From the NCBI RefSeq assembly GCF_022836935.1, contig NZ_CP083239.1, positions 868,001 through 932,000 on the forward strand: a DNA stretch of 64,000 bases, in the 5' to 3' direction. Origin of the DNA: Ancylobacter polymorphus (GTDB lineage: Bacteria > Pseudomonadota > Alphaproteobacteria > Rhizobiales > Xanthobacteraceae). Both the position numbers and the translations under genes were made by a program. The notes under the pieces are model-generated. The model ran no database searches. It was given only the letters and a program-made list of their open reading frames with translations, and was not told the DNA's origin. Of this stretch, positions 18,057 through 27,827 are shown in pieces (position 1 is the stretch's first letter; each line of letters starts with the position of its first letter).

Positions 18057-19796
18057 ATGCAGCTCATCCGGCCCTTCCTGTCCTATTACGCCCCCTATAA
18101 GGGGCTGTTCATGCTCGATTTTTCCTGCGCGGTCGTCTCCGGCCTGCTGGAACTCGGCTTCCCCGTCGCGGTGAAGCTGTTCATCGACCATCTGCTGCCG
18201 GGGCAGGACTGGCACCTCATCGTCTGGGCAGCAGTGGGGCTGCTCGTAGTCTATCTGCTCAATGCGGCGCTGATGGCGGTCGTCACCTATTGGGGGCACA
18301 TGCTCGGCATCAATATCGAGACCGAGATGCGCCGCCGCGCCTTCGACCATGTGCAGAAACTGTCCTTCTCCTATTTCGACAACCACAAGACCGGCCATCT
18401 CGTCGCCCGGCTGACCAAGGACCTCGAAGAGATCGGCGAGGTCGCCCATCACGGCCCGGAAGACGTGTTCATCGCGCTCATGACCTTTGTCGGCGCCTTC
18501 CTGGTGATGCTGAGCGTCAATGTCCCGCTCGCGCTGCTCACTGCCGTGATCGTGCCCGCCAGCGCGCTCATCACCACCCGCTACGGGCGGCGGATGACGG
18601 AGAATTTCCGCGCTCTGTTCGGCAGGGTCGGCGCCTTCAACGCCCGTATCGAGGAGAATATTGGCGGCATCCGCGTGGTGCAGTCCTTCGCCAATGAGGA
18701 GCACGAGACCCGGCTGTTCGCGGTGGAGAATGCGCATTACCGCACCACCAAGCTGGAAGCCTACCGGCTGCTGGCGGCCAATGCCTCGCTGTCCTATCTC
18801 GGCATGCGCCTGACCCAGGTGATCATCATGCTGGCCGGCACCTGGTTCGTGCTGCGCGGCGAACTCAGCAATGGCGGCTTTGTCGGCTTCCTGCTGCTGG
18901 TCGGCGTGTTCTTCCGACCGCTGGAGAAGATCGCGGCGGTCATGGAAGTCTACCCCAAGGGCATTGCCGGGCTGCGCTCCTATCTCGATTTCCTCGCCAC
19001 CCGCCCGGATGTGGCGGACAAGCCGGGCGCGGTGGCGCTCGCCGAGGTGAAGGGCGCCATCCGCTATGAGGGCGTGCGCTTCGCCTATGGCACGGCGGCG
19101 CCAGTGCTGAACGGCATCGACCTCGACATACGAGCCGGCGAAAGCGTCGCCTTTGTCGGCCCCTCGGGCGCGGGCAAGACCACGCTGTGCTCGCTGCTGC
19201 CGCGCTTCTACGATGTCGCGGGCGGGCGCATCAGCATTGACGGGCACGACATTCGCGACGTGCAGCTCGCCTCGCTGCGGCGGAACATCGGCATTGTGCA
19301 GCAGGACGTGTTCCTGTTCGGCGGCACCATCCGCGAGAACATCGCCTATGGCCGGCTTGACGCCAGCGAGGAGGCGATCCGCGAGGCGGCGCGCCGGGCG
19401 CAGCTCGACGATCTCCTGGCCGGCCTGCCGCTCGGGCTCGACACGGTGATCGGCGAGCGCGGGGTGAAACTCTCGGGCGGGCAGAAGCAGCGGCTCGCCA
19501 TCGCCCGCATGTTCCTGAAGGACCCGCCGATCCTCATCCTCGACGAGGCGACCTCGGCGCTGGACAGCGAGACCGAGTGGGAAATCCAGCGCGCGCTGGC
19601 GGCGCTCTCGGTGGGGCGCACCACGCTGATCATCGCCCACCGGCTCTCCACCATCCGCACCGCCGACCGCATTGTCGTCGTCACTCGCGAGGGCATCGCC
19701 GAGCAGGGCAACCATGCCGAATTGGTGGCGCGCGGCGGCATCTATGCCCGCATGGTGCGCACTCAGTTCAGCGAGCCCGAGCGCATTCCCGCCTAG
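18057..19796 (+). CDS. ABC exporter, fused membrane and ATPase domains
   Basis: Half-size ABC exporter of 579 residues, working as a homodimer in the inner membrane. Residues about 1-310 are a six-helix type I membrane domain (MsbA/LmrA-like, with ARLTKDLEEIGE in the first coupling helix region); 335-575 are the nucleotide-binding domain with Walker A GPSGAGKTT, signature LSGGQKQRLAIARMF and Walker B ILILDEATSALDSETE. It starts 21 bases after the siderophore reductase, so co-transcription with iron uptake is plausible, but the substrate (lipid, drug or siderophore-like compound) cannot be told. Confidence 0.92.
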   Translation: MQLIRPFLSYYAPYKGLFMLDFSCAVVSGLLELGFPVAVKLFIDHLLPGQDWHLIVWAAVGLLVVYLLNAALMAVVTYWGHMLGINIETEMRRRAFDHVQKLSFSYFDNHKTGHLVARLTKDLEEIGEVAHHGPEDVFIALMTFVGAFLVMLSVNVPLALLTAVIVPASALITTRYGRRMTENFRALFGRVGAFNARIEENIGGIRVVQSFANEEHETRLFAVENAHYRTTKLEAYRLLAANASLSYLGMRLTQVIIMLAGTWFVLRGELSNGGFVGFLLLVGVFFRPLEKIAAVMEVYPKGIAGLRSYLDFLATRPDVADKPGAVALAEVKGAIRYEGVRFAYGTAAPVLNGIDLDIRAGESVAFVGPSGAGKTTLCSLLPRFYDVAGGRISIDGHDIRDVQLASLRRNIGIVQQDVFLFGGTIRENIAYGRLDASEEAIREAARRAQLDDLLAGLPLGLDTVIGERGVKLSGGQKQRLAIARMFLKDPPILILDEATSALDSETEWEIQRALAALSVGRTTLIIAHRLSTIRTADRIVVVTREGIAEQGNHAELVARGGIYARMVRTQFSEPERIPA

Positions 19797-19937
19797 AAAA
19801 AGCGCGGCGCCGTTTTTTTTCCGCAACGCACGGAACCTTCCGTCCCCTCGGCGGTTTAGGAGCGCCGGGGATTGCGATGCGCGCCAGACAGGCGTCAGCA
19901 CGCCCCGGCTTTCCATCCTGGCGGGAGTGGCGGCGGC

Positions 19938-22900
19938 GTGCAGCTCAAGGCGTTCGAGGAGAAGCCAGCCCTTCTCTATGTCATCCTCGCGGTGTTCACC
20001 GCGCTGGTGTTCCTCGCGGATCTGTCGGTGCCGCTCGGCGTCGCCGTCTGGGTCACCTATCTCATCCCGCTGGTGCTGGCTTATCTCGCCTGGAACACCG
20101 CCGTCCCGCTCGCCACCGCCGCCGCCGTCACCGTGGTGATCGCCGCCGGTTTCCTGGTGGACCGGCCGGGCATCGACCCTAGCCTCGCCCTGCTCAACCG
20201 CTCCATGGGCACGGTGACGGTGTGGGTGCTGGCGGCCACCGGCTTCTTCTTCATCCGCAACAAGCTGGCGGTGCGGCGCGAGGAATGGATCCGCACCGCG
20301 CAGGTCGATCTCTCCCGCCGGATGATGGGCGATCTCTCCAGCACGGAACTCGGCGAGCGGGTGCTCACCTTCCTCGCCGAGCGTCTCGGTGCCCGCGCCG
20401 CCCTGTTCTATGTCCGCGATCAGGATGCCTTCGCCCGCGCCGCCGGCTATGGCGTGCCGGCCGATGCGCCGGTGCCGGCCCGCATTCGCCGTGGCGATGG
20501 GCTGGTGGGGCAGGTGATCGCCGACAAGCGCAGCTTCGCCGTCGATTCCGTGCCGGAGAACTATCTCTATTTCGGCTCCGGCCTCGGCAAGGGCAAGCCG
20601 GACTGGCTGCTGCTCACCCCGACCTTCGAGGATGACGAGGTCAACGGCGTCATCGAGCTCGGCTTCGCCCGCAAGCCGCGCCCCGAGGCGCTGGAATTCC
20701 TGGAGCGCACCGCGAGCGCGGTCGGCGTCGCCCTGCGCTCGGCGCAGTACCGCACCCGGCTGGAAGAGTTGCTGGAGGAAACCCGCCGGCAGGCCGAGGA
20801 GCTGCGCACCCATGGCGAGGAACTGACGGCGGCGAACGAGGAACTGCAGGAGCAGAGCCAGGCGCTGCAGGATTCGCAGCACCGGCTGGAGCGGCAGCAG
20901 GCGGAGCTGGAGGAATCCAATGCCCAGCTTGAGGAGCAGACCCAGCTGCTGGAAGCCCAGCGCGACGATCTCGCCCGCACCCAGGGCGCGCTGAAGCAGC
21001 AGGCCAACGACCTCGCCGCCGCCAGCCGCTACAAGTCGGAATTCCTCGCCAACATGTCGCATGAGCTGCGCACGCCGTTGAACGCGCTGCTCATCATGGC
21101 GCGCCTGCTCGGCGAGAACCGCTTCGGCAATCTGACCGAGGACCAGATCAGCTACGCCCAGATGATCGAGACCTCGGGCAACGACCTGCTCACCCTCATC
21201 AACGACATTCTCGACCTGTCCAAGATCGAGGCCGGCAAGCTGGAACTGCGGCCGCAGCAGGTGGAAGTCGCCGCGCTGGCGGAAAAGCTGGTGCGCAGCT
21301 TCGCCCCGCAGGCGGAGGAGAAGGGCATTACCCTGCGGGCGCAGATCGCGCCGGACGTGTCGCCGGTGCTGGAGAGCGACCCGCAGCGGCTGGAACAGGT
21401 GCTGAAGAACTTCCTGTCCAACGCCGTCAAGTTCACCTCGCAGGGCGAGGTGGTGCTGGACATTCGCACCCAGCCCGATGGCCGGCTGGTCTTCGCCGTG
21501 TCGGATTCCGGCATCGGCATCGCCGAGGAACAGCAGGAGGCGATCTTCGAGGCCTTCCGCCAGGCCGACGGCACCATCGACCGCCGCTATGGCGGCACCG
21601 GCCTCGGTCTGTCGATCTCGCGCGAGCTGACCAACCTTCTCGGCGGCGAGATTGGGCTGGAGAGCCGGCTCGGCGAAGGCAGCACCTTCAGCCTCATCGT
21701 GCCGACGCGCTTCAGCGGCGTGGTGGTCGACAGCGCCGGCGCGGCCGCCGCCCAGCCCCTGCGCGCCCCGCGCCGCAGCCCGACGCCGCGTCCGGTCGCA
21801 CCGGCGCCGGCGGCGGCGGACGCGCCCGCGCGGCCCGCGCCGGCCGGCATCGATGACGACCGCTCCCGCCTCACCGCCGGTTCGCGGCTGATCCTGGTGG
21901 TGGAGGACGACCTTGCCTTCGCCCGCATCCTGCTCGATCTCGCCCATGAGTTGGGCTTCCAGTGCATCATCACCACGACCGCCGATGACGGGGTGCTGGC
22001 GGCGCGGCAATATCTGCCGCATGCGGTGATCCTCGACATGGGGCTGCCGGACCATTCCGGCCTCACCGTGCTGGACCGGCTGAAGCACGACCCCCGCACC
22101 CGCCACATCGCGGTGCATGTCGTCTCCGCCAGCGATTACGAGCAGACCGCGCTCGCCTATGGCGCCGCCGGTTACATGATGAAGCCGATCCGGCGCGACG
22201 AGCTGGTGCAGACGCTGGAGCGGCTGGAATTCCGCATGGCGCGCCAACTGCGCCGCATCCTCATCGTCGAGGACGACCCCGCCCAGCTGCGGGGCCTGAG
22301 CGAACTTCTCGCCGCCAAGGAGGTGGAGACGGTCGGCTGCGCCACCGCCGCCGACGCCCTCAAGCGGCTGGAAGCCGAGACCTTCGACTGCATGGTGCTC
22401 GACATGACGCTGCCGGACGCCACCGGCTTCGATCTGCTGAGCCGGCTCGACGACAACGAGGCTGCCGCCTTCCCGCCGGTCATCGTCTACACCGCGCGCG
22501 AACTCACCGAGGCCGAGGAGCTGCGGCTGCGGCGCTACTCCAAGTCGATCATCATCAAGGGCGCGAAGTCGCCGGAGCGGCTGATCGACGAGGTGACGCT
22601 GTTCCTGCACCAGGTCGTGTCGGATTTGCCGGCGCAGCAGCAGAAGCTGCTCGCCACCTCGCTCAACCGCGATGCGCGGCTGGAAGGCCGGCAGATCCTC
22701 GTGGTGGAGGACGATGTGCGCAACGTCTTCGCCCTCACCAGCATCTTCGAGCCGCACGGCGCCAAGGTGCAGATCGCCCGCAATGGCCGCGAGGCGCTGG
22801 AGCTGCTGGAAAAGACGCACAGAGCGCAGCCGGTGGACCTCGTGCTGATGGACGTGATGATGCCGGAAATGGACGGCCTCACCGCCACGCGCGAAATCCG

Positions 22901-23063
22901 CCGCCGCGAGGAATGGCACGGCCTGCCCATCATCATGCTCACCGCTAAGGCGATGGCGGACGACCAGGAACAGTGCCTGGCGGCCGGCGCCAACGACTAC
23001 CTGGCCAAGCCGCTCGATGTCGACAAGCTGCTCTCCCTCGCCCGGGTGTGGATGTCGCGATGA
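19938..23063 (+). CDS. Hybrid sensor histidine kinase with three receiver domains
   Basis: Inner-membrane hybrid kinase of about 1041 residues. Order: four hydrophobic helices (about 10-112), a GAF-like domain (about 130-280), a long glutamine/glutamate-rich coiled coil (about 285-370), HisKA with phospho-His375 in NMSHELRTPLN, HATPase with NFLSNAVKFT (about 490) and DSGIGI (about 522), then three receiver domains whose phospho-Asp lie in VILDMGLPD, MVLDMTLPD and VLMDVMMPEMDG. I chose the GTG with GGGAG ten bases upstream; the frame is open further 5'. The cheR start overlaps its stop, so it heads a sensory operon. Confidence 0.92.
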   Translation: MQLKAFEEKPALLYVILAVFTALVFLADLSVPLGVAVWVTYLIPLVLAYLAWNTAVPLATAAAVTVVIAAGFLVDRPGIDPSLALLNRSMGTVTVWVLAATGFFFIRNKLAVRREEWIRTAQVDLSRRMMGDLSSTELGERVLTFLAERLGARAALFYVRDQDAFARAAGYGVPADAPVPARIRRGDGLVGQVIADKRSFAVDSVPENYLYFGSGLGKGKPDWLLLTPTFEDDEVNGVIELGFARKPRPEALEFLERTASAVGVALRSAQYRTRLEELLEETRRQAEELRTHGEELTAANEELQEQSQALQDSQHRLERQQAELEESNAQLEEQTQLLEAQRDDLARTQGALKQQANDLAAASRYKSEFLANMSHELRTPLNALLIMARLLGENRFGNLTEDQISYAQMIETSGNDLLTLINDILDLSKIEAGKLELRPQQVEVAALAEKLVRSFAPQAEEKGITLRAQIAPDVSPVLESDPQRLEQVLKNFLSNAVKFTSQGEVVLDIRTQPDGRLVFAVSDSGIGIAEEQQEAIFEAFRQADGTIDRRYGGTGLGLSISRELTNLLGGEIGLESRLGEGSTFSLIVPTRFSGVVVDSAGAAAAQPLRAPRRSPTPRPVAPAPAAADAPARPAPAGIDDDRSRLTAGSRLILVVEDDLAFARILLDLAHELGFQCIITTTADDGVLAARQYLPHAVILDMGLPDHSGLTVLDRLKHDPRTRHIAVHVVSASDYEQTALAYGAAGYMMKPIRRDELVQTLERLEFRMARQLRRILIVEDDPAQLRGLSELLAAKEVETVGCATAADALKRLEAETFDCMVLDMTLPDATGFDLLSRLDDNEAAAFPPVIVYTARELTEAEELRLRRYSKSIIIKGAKSPERLIDEVTLFLHQVVSDLPAQQQKLLATSLNRDARLEGRQILVVEDDVRNVFALTSIFEPHGAKVQIARNGREALELLEKTHRAQPVDLVLMDVMMPEMDGLTATREIRRREEWHGLPIIMLTAKAMADDQEQCLAAGANDYLAKPLDVDKLLSLARVWMSR

Positions 23064-23926
23064 CCGGTGCCGCCAGCGTCAGCGAGAAGATCGAGCTCGA
23101 TTTGCTGGTCGAGGCGATCCACCGCCGCTACCACTATGATTTCCGCTCCTATTCCCGTGCCTCGCTGGCCCGCCGGGCGGACCTTTTGCGCCAGCGGCTG
23201 CACTGTGAGACGCTCTCGCATGTGCAGGCGCGGCTGCTGCGCGAGCCGGAGCTGCTGCCGCTGATGATCGAGTGCCTCACCGTGCAGGTGAGCGAGATGT
23301 TCCGGGACCCCGAGTACTTCCGCACCCTGCGCGAGGAGGTGATCCCGCATCTGCGCACCTTCCCCTCGCTCAAAGTGTGGGTGGCCGGGTGCAGCGCGGG
23401 CGAGGAACTCTATTCGCTCGCCATCCTGTTCCGCGAGGAGGGGCTGGAATCGCGCACCATGTTCTACGCCACCGAGATCAACCCGGTGGCGCTGGCGCGG
23501 GCGGAACTCGGCATTTACGACCTCGACCGCATCCCTCTGTTCACCGAGAACCACCGCAAGTCCGGCGGGCGCTCCTCGCTGTCGGACTATTACACCGCCG
23601 CCTATGGCGGGGCGGTGTTCGACAAGTCGCTGCGCGCGCGCACCGTCTTCGCCGAACACAGCCTCGCCTCCGATGAGGTGTTCTCCGAAATGCACCTGAT
23701 CTCCTGCCGCAACGTACTGATCTATTTTGACTCGAACCTGCAGGACCGCGCGTTGCGGCTGTTCCGGGAATCGCTGACGCGCGGCGGATTCCTCGGCCTC
23801 GGCATGAATGAGAGCCTGCGCTTTTCCGCCCATGCCGACGCCTTCGCCGCCTTCGCGCCGCAGGAGCGCATCTTCCGCCGGCTGGCGACGGCACCGCTGA
23901 GGGAGGCCCGCCATGATGTCGCCTGA
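23060..23926 (+). CDS. CheR-type protein-glutamate methyltransferase
   Basis: SAM-dependent methyltransferase of 288 residues. The helical N-terminal domain contains YDFRSYSRASLARR; the catalytic domain has the SAM-binding VWVAGCSAGEELYSLAI, then FYATEINPVALARAELGIY and SCRNVLIYFD, all standard CheR features. It has no C-terminal receptor-tethering pentapeptide. No chemoreceptor, CheA or CheB is adjacent; it lies between two complex kinases, an arrangement in which CheR-like proteins act on non-chemotaxis signalling partners. Confidence 0.92.
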   Translation: MTGAASVSEKIELDLLVEAIHRRYHYDFRSYSRASLARRADLLRQRLHCETLSHVQARLLREPELLPLMIECLTVQVSEMFRDPEYFRTLREEVIPHLRTFPSLKVWVAGCSAGEELYSLAILFREEGLESRTMFYATEINPVALARAELGIYDLDRIPLFTENHRKSGGRSSLSDYYTAAYGGAVFDKSLRARTVFAEHSLASDEVFSEMHLISCRNVLIYFDSNLQDRALRLFRESLTRGGFLGLGMNESLRFSAHADAFAAFAPQERIFRRLATAPLREARHDVA

Positions 23927-25787
23927 GCCGGTCAAGTTCCTGCTGGTCGACGACATCGAGGAAAATCTGCGCGCGCTGGAAGCGCTGCTGCGCCGCGACG
24001 GGCTCACCCTCTACAAGGCCCGCTCCGGCGTCGAGGCGCTGGAAATGCTGCTGGAGCATGATTTCGCCCTCGCTTTGCTCGACGTGCAGATGCCCGACAT
24101 GGACGGGTTCGAACTCGCCGAGATGATGCGCGGCACCGAGCGCACGCGGCGCGTGCCCATCATCTTCGTCACCGCCGCTTCCACCGATGAGGGTCGCCGC
24201 TTCAAGGGCTATGAGGCCGGCGCGGTGGATTTCATCTACAAGCCGATCGACCCGCTGATCCTCAAGAGCAAGGCGGAGGTGTTCTTCTCCATCGCCCGCC
24301 AGCACGAGCAGCTGGCCCGGCAGAAGGACGCGCTCGCCACCGCCGCCGCCGAGCTGAAGGGCGCGCTCGACCGGCTGCAGGCGCACACCGACAATTCCCC
24401 GCTCGCCATTGTCGAGTTCGACCCGGACATGCGCCTGCTCGGCTGGTCCAAGGGCGCCGAGCGCATGTTCGGCTGGACAGCGGCGGAGATGACCGGCCAG
24501 TCGCTGTCCGATCTCGGCTGGCTCTGCGACAGCAGCATCGGCGAACTCGCGGAGATGCTCTCCGGTTCGCTGGCGGATGCGGCGCACCAGCGCGGGCACC
24601 ACACGGTGCGCTGCCGCACCCGCGCGGGCGCCGTGCTGGACTGCGAATGGTACAGCTCCGTGCTGCGCCGGCCCAACGGGCAGCCAGTGTCGCTCAGCGT
24701 GCAGATTCTCGACATCACCGACCGCCGCCGCGCCGAGGAAACCCAGACCCTGCTCATCGGCGAGCTGAACCACCGGGTGAAGAACACGCTGGCCAGCGTG
24801 CAAGCCATCGCCACCCAGACGCTGCGCTACTCCCGCAACCCCGACCAGTTCTCCGCCACCTTCTCCGGCCGCATCCAGGCGCTGGCGCGCGCCCATGGCA
24901 TGCTCAGCGACCGCACCTGGCAGGGCGCGGACCTGATGGACCTCGTCCATGACCAGCTGCGGCTCGGCGCCATCGACCCCGCGCGGCTCGACGCCCGCGG
25001 CCCGCGCGTGCAGCTGCTGCCGCAGCCGGCGCTGCGCCTCGCGCTGATCCTGCACGAATTGGCGACCAATGCTTTGAAATATGGCGCGTTCTCCCGCCCT
25101 ACCGGCCGCGTCGTGCTGGAATGGTCGGTGGAGGGCGACCAGCTTCAGCTGCGCTGGCAGGAAAGCGGCGGCCCGCCGGTGCAGACGCCGGTCAAGCGCG
25201 GCTTCGGTTCCACCCTCATCGACAGCAGCATGAAGTCGGATGGCGGCACCGCCTCCGTCTCCTACCGCAATGACGGCGTGGTGTGGGAGCTGGTGATGCA
25301 GCTCGACCGCACCCCCGACCCGATGGCCGACATCGCTGCCCGCCCCGTCGCCCCGGCGCCGCCGGAGCCGGCGCGCGAGATGCCGGCGCTCGACGGCCGC
25401 CACCTGCTCGTGGTGGAGGACGAGGCGCTGGTGGCGCTCGAACTCATCGCGGTACTGGAGGATGCCGGCGCCAGCGTCCATGGCCCGGCGCGCACCGTGG
25501 AGGAGGCGCTGGAAGCCATTGAGACCGGCGCGTTCGACGCCGCCCTGCTCGACGGCAATCTGCACGGCAAGCCGGTGGATGCCGTCGCCGCGGCGCTGAC
25601 CCGGCGCGGCATTCCCTTCGCCTTCGTCAGCGGCTATGGCCGCGAGAACCTGCCCGCCGCCTTCGCCCAGGCGCCTGTCGTGAGCAAGCCCTTCATCCCG
25701 CAGCAACTGGTCGAGGTGGCGGGACGGCTGGCGCGGCGCGACGGCAATGTCCTGCCCTTCCCCGCCGCGACCGGCACGGCGCGCTGA
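23913..25787 (+). CDS. Receiver-PAS-HWE histidine kinase-receiver protein
   Basis: Soluble signalling protein of 624 residues. An N-terminal receiver domain (about 8-125, phospho-Asp in LLDVQMPDMDG) is followed by a short coiled coil, a PAS domain (about 150-270), an HWE/HisKA_2-type kinase with phospho-His near residue 287 in GELNHRVKNTLASVQAI and the N-box HELATNALKYGAFS, and a C-terminal receiver (about 490-610, Asp in AALLDGNLHG). HWE kinases are typical of Hyphomicrobiales and often feed light or general-stress pathways. It overlaps cheR by 14 bases. The two receivers suggest it both takes and passes phosphate within the cluster. Confidence 0.9.
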   Translation: MMSPEPVKFLLVDDIEENLRALEALLRRDGLTLYKARSGVEALEMLLEHDFALALLDVQMPDMDGFELAEMMRGTERTRRVPIIFVTAASTDEGRRFKGYEAGAVDFIYKPIDPLILKSKAEVFFSIARQHEQLARQKDALATAAAELKGALDRLQAHTDNSPLAIVEFDPDMRLLGWSKGAERMFGWTAAEMTGQSLSDLGWLCDSSIGELAEMLSGSLADAAHQRGHHTVRCRTRAGAVLDCEWYSSVLRRPNGQPVSLSVQILDITDRRRAEETQTLLIGELNHRVKNTLASVQAIATQTLRYSRNPDQFSATFSGRIQALARAHGMLSDRTWQGADLMDLVHDQLRLGAIDPARLDARGPRVQLLPQPALRLALILHELATNALKYGAFSRPTGRVVLEWSVEGDQLQLRWQESGGPPVQTPVKRGFGSTLIDSSMKSDGGTASVSYRNDGVVWELVMQLDRTPDPMADIAARPVAPAPPEPAREMPALDGRHLLVVEDEALVALELIAVLEDAGASVHGPARTVEEALEAIETGAFDAALLDGNLHGKPVDAVAAALTRRGIPFAFVSGYGRENLPAAFAQAPVVSKPFIPQQLVEVAGRLARRDGNVLPFPAATGTAR

Positions 25788-25916
25788 CCGCCCGGCGGGC
25801 GGCGGGCGCGACTTGACCAGCCGGGCGCGGGCGCGCCAAAACGGCAGGCGGGCTCAACGGGGCCCGGCCGCACGGCGGTCGTCGGGTGCGGCAACAGGTA
25901 AGACAGGCAGGCGCCG

Positions 25917-27074
25917 GTGGCGAATTTCGGCAGCGCGGAACAGGGCTCGGGCACGGCGGGGGCCGTCTGGCGAGTTGGCGTGCTGTTCTCCCGCAAGGGG
26001 CACATGCGCGAGCCGGAAACCGAGCATTTCCGGGGAACGGCCCTCGCCATCGAGGAGATCAACCTCGCGGGCGGCGTGCTCGGCCGCCCGATCGAGCCGG
26101 TATGCTACGATCCCGAATCCAGCCCGGAACTCTACCGCCGCTACGCCGAGCGGCTGCTGACCGAGGACGGCATCAGCACCATTTTCGGCTGCTGCACCTC
26201 CTCCTGCCGCAAGGCGATCCTCGCCACGGTGGAACGGCGCAACGCCCTGCTCTGGTATCCCTCGCTCTATGAGGGCTTCGAATATTCGCCCAACGTCATC
26301 TATACCGGCGCGGCGCCGAACCAGAACAGCCTGCAGCTCGCCCGCCATCTGCTCTCCCGCTTCGGGCCGCGCTTCTATCTCGTCGGCTCGGACTACATCT
26401 ACCCGCACGAATCCAACCGCATCATGCGCGATCTCGTCTCGCGCGAGGGCGGCGAGGTGGTGGCGGAAACCTATGTGGCGGAGCAGCCGCACGCCGACCA
26501 GATCCGCCGCGTGGTGGAAGATATCCGCCGCCGCGCGCCCTCGGTGGTGTTCTCCACCGTGGTCGGCGAAGGCGCGCATCTGCTCTACCGCGTCTTCCGC
26601 GAGGCGGGGCTCGATCCGCGCCGCATGCCCATCGCCAGCCTCACCATGTCGGAAGGCGAAATACGCGCCATCGGGCCGGAGCTGTGCATCGGCCACATCA
26701 CCTCGGCGCCCTATTTCTCCACGGTCGACACCCCGGCCAATCGCCGCTTCGTCGCCGCCTACCGCGCCCGCTTCGGCCGCGACGCGGCGGTGACGATGTA
26801 TGCGGAAGCCGCCTATTTCCAAATCCACCTCTTCGCCGACGCGCTCCGGCGGGCGAAGTCGCTCGACACCCAGCGCCTGGTCGATGCCGCCCTCGGCACC
26901 GAGTTCGACGCGCCGCAGGGCCGCATCCGCATCGACCCCGACAACAACCACACCTATCTGCTGCCGCGCATCGGCATGGTGAACGAGCATGGCGATTTCG
27001 ATGTGGTGTGGGAGGCGAAGGCGCCGGTGAAGCCCGACCCCTATCTCGTCGACCATATTTACGACCATGCGTGA
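25917..27074 (+). CDS. amiC: AmiC-like ligand sensor of the ANTAR antiterminator
   Basis: Periplasmic-binding-fold protein of 385 residues without a signal peptide. It matches the AmiC/short-chain-amide sensor type: VGVLFSRKGHMREPE, GCCTSSCRKAILATVERRN, LLWYPSLYEGFEYSPNVIYTG. In Pseudomonas, AmiC is cytoplasmic and holds AmiR inactive until an amide binds. The amiR-like gene follows 30 bases later, which supports this role over a transport role; the transporter's exported binding protein is a separate gene further down. The start is a GTG with no strong ribosome binding site. Ligand: probably an amide or urea-like compound. Confidence 0.88.
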   Translation: MANFGSAEQGSGTAGAVWRVGVLFSRKGHMREPETEHFRGTALAIEEINLAGGVLGRPIEPVCYDPESSPELYRRYAERLLTEDGISTIFGCCTSSCRKAILATVERRNALLWYPSLYEGFEYSPNVIYTGAAPNQNSLQLARHLLSRFGPRFYLVGSDYIYPHESNRIMRDLVSREGGEVVAETYVAEQPHADQIRRVVEDIRRRAPSVVFSTVVGEGAHLLYRVFREAGLDPRRMPIASLTMSEGEIRAIGPELCIGHITSAPYFSTVDTPANRRFVAAYRARFGRDAAVTMYAEAAYFQIHLFADALRRAKSLDTQRLVDAALGTEFDAPQGRIRIDPDNNHTYLLPRIGMVNEHGDFDVVWEAKAPVKPDPYLVDHIYDHA

Positions 27075-27104
27075 GGCGGGGTCGAAGGCGAAGAGGCGCA
27101 ACGC

Positions 27105-27719
27105 ATGAGCGCCTCGCAGCTGATCCAGAACCTGCGCAACATGCGCGTCGCCGTGGTGCATCCGCGCGACCAGGACGGCGAGGACCTCGTGCGCCAGCTG
27201 CAGCGCATCGGCTGCCAGGTGCAGGTGGTGTGGCCGCCGCCGGCGCAATTGCCGCTGCCGCTCGATGCGGTGTTCTTCCTGCTCGATCGCGACACGAAAA
27301 GCTCGATGCCCTGGCGGATGGCCGACCTCGCCATCGCCCATATCGCCATCGTCGATTACGAAAATCCCACCGTGCTGAAGGCGCTGCTGGATTCCAGCGC
27401 CCATGGCGTGCTGGTGCGCCCCATCCGTGCCTCCGGCGTATTGTCCAGCCTCGTGCTCGCCCTGTCGCAGCGCGGCTATGAGGGGCGGCTGCTGGCCAAG
27501 ATAGCCAAGCTGGAAGACACGCTGCGCACCCGCCGCGACGTGGAGAAGGCGACGCGGCTCCTGATGAGCCTGCGCAACCTCTCCGAGGACGACGCCTACC
27601 AGTTCCTGCGCAAGCAGGCGACGGCCAAGCGCGTGCCGATCGGCACCATCGCCGGCTCGATCATCAACGCCCATGCCATGCTGGCCGAGCTCGACCGCGA
27701 GGGCGACAGCGAGAAATAA
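27105..27719 (+). CDS. amiR: AmiR-like ANTAR-domain transcription antiterminator
   Basis: RNA-binding antiterminator of 204 residues. The N-terminal half is a receiver-like fold (VAVVHPRDQDGEDLVRQLQ) without an obvious phospho-acceptor Asp, as in AmiR, so control is by AmiC binding rather than phosphorylation. A coiled coil (about 120-145) leads to the ANTAR domain with RRDVEKATRLLMSLRNL and DDAYQFLRKQATAKR. Immediately downstream is a leader with hairpins and a terminator that fit its expected RNA target. Confidence 0.9.
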   Translation: MSASQLIQNLRNMRVAVVHPRDQDGEDLVRQLQRIGCQVQVVWPPPAQLPLPLDAVFFLLDRDTKSSMPWRMADLAIAHIAIVDYENPTVLKALLDSSAHGVLVRPIRASGVLSSLVLALSQRGYEGRLLAKIAKLEDTLRTRRDVEKATRLLMSLRNLSEDDAYQFLRKQATAKRVPIGTIAGSIINAHAMLAELDREGDSEK

Positions 27720-27725
27720 GCCAAC

Positions 27726-27742
27726 TGCCTAACTCCTAGGCA
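27726..27742 (+). other. Hairpin just after amiR stop
   Basis: Perfect six-base stem TGCCTA/TAGGCA with a five-base loop, beginning seven bases after the stop codon and followed by TTGTTCTCCTT. It may end part of the amiCR transcripts or protect their 3' end. The stem is short and the T-run interrupted, so it is not a convincing intrinsic terminator. Confidence 0.35.
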
Positions 27743-27776
27743 TTGTTCTCCTTGCCTCTATCCTCGGCATTTGCGC

Positions 27777-27806
27777 TTGACAGGCCCCGCCGCCTGCGCT
27801 TTGCTA
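27777..27806 (+). promoter_or_regulatory. Candidate housekeeping promoter for the first amide operon
   Basis: A consensus -35 hexamer TTGACA is followed after 18 bases by TTGCTA as a possible -10. Transcription from about position 27812 would begin just ahead of the two-hairpin leader, so that the leader RNA is complete. This would allow the transporter and hydrolase genes to be transcribed apart from amiCR. Confidence 0.5.
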
Positions 27807-27827
27807 ACCCCATCGCTTCGTGAGCGT

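Noticed and set aside
19797..19825. GC-rich stretch with a run of eight T after the ABC exporter gene
   Set aside because: The T-run suggests a terminator, but the short CGGCGCCG palindrome cannot form a proper loop, so no convincing stem was found.
17268..22919. Open frame of 1883 codons on the - strand
   Set aside because: It lies opposite the siderophore reductase, ABC exporter and hybrid kinase, all with clear domains. Its composition is typical of antisense reading in GC-rich DNA.
25917..27074. AmiC-like proteins as transporter binding proteins
   Set aside because: Neither copy has a signal peptide, each is next to an ANTAR gene, and each operon has a separate exported binding protein.
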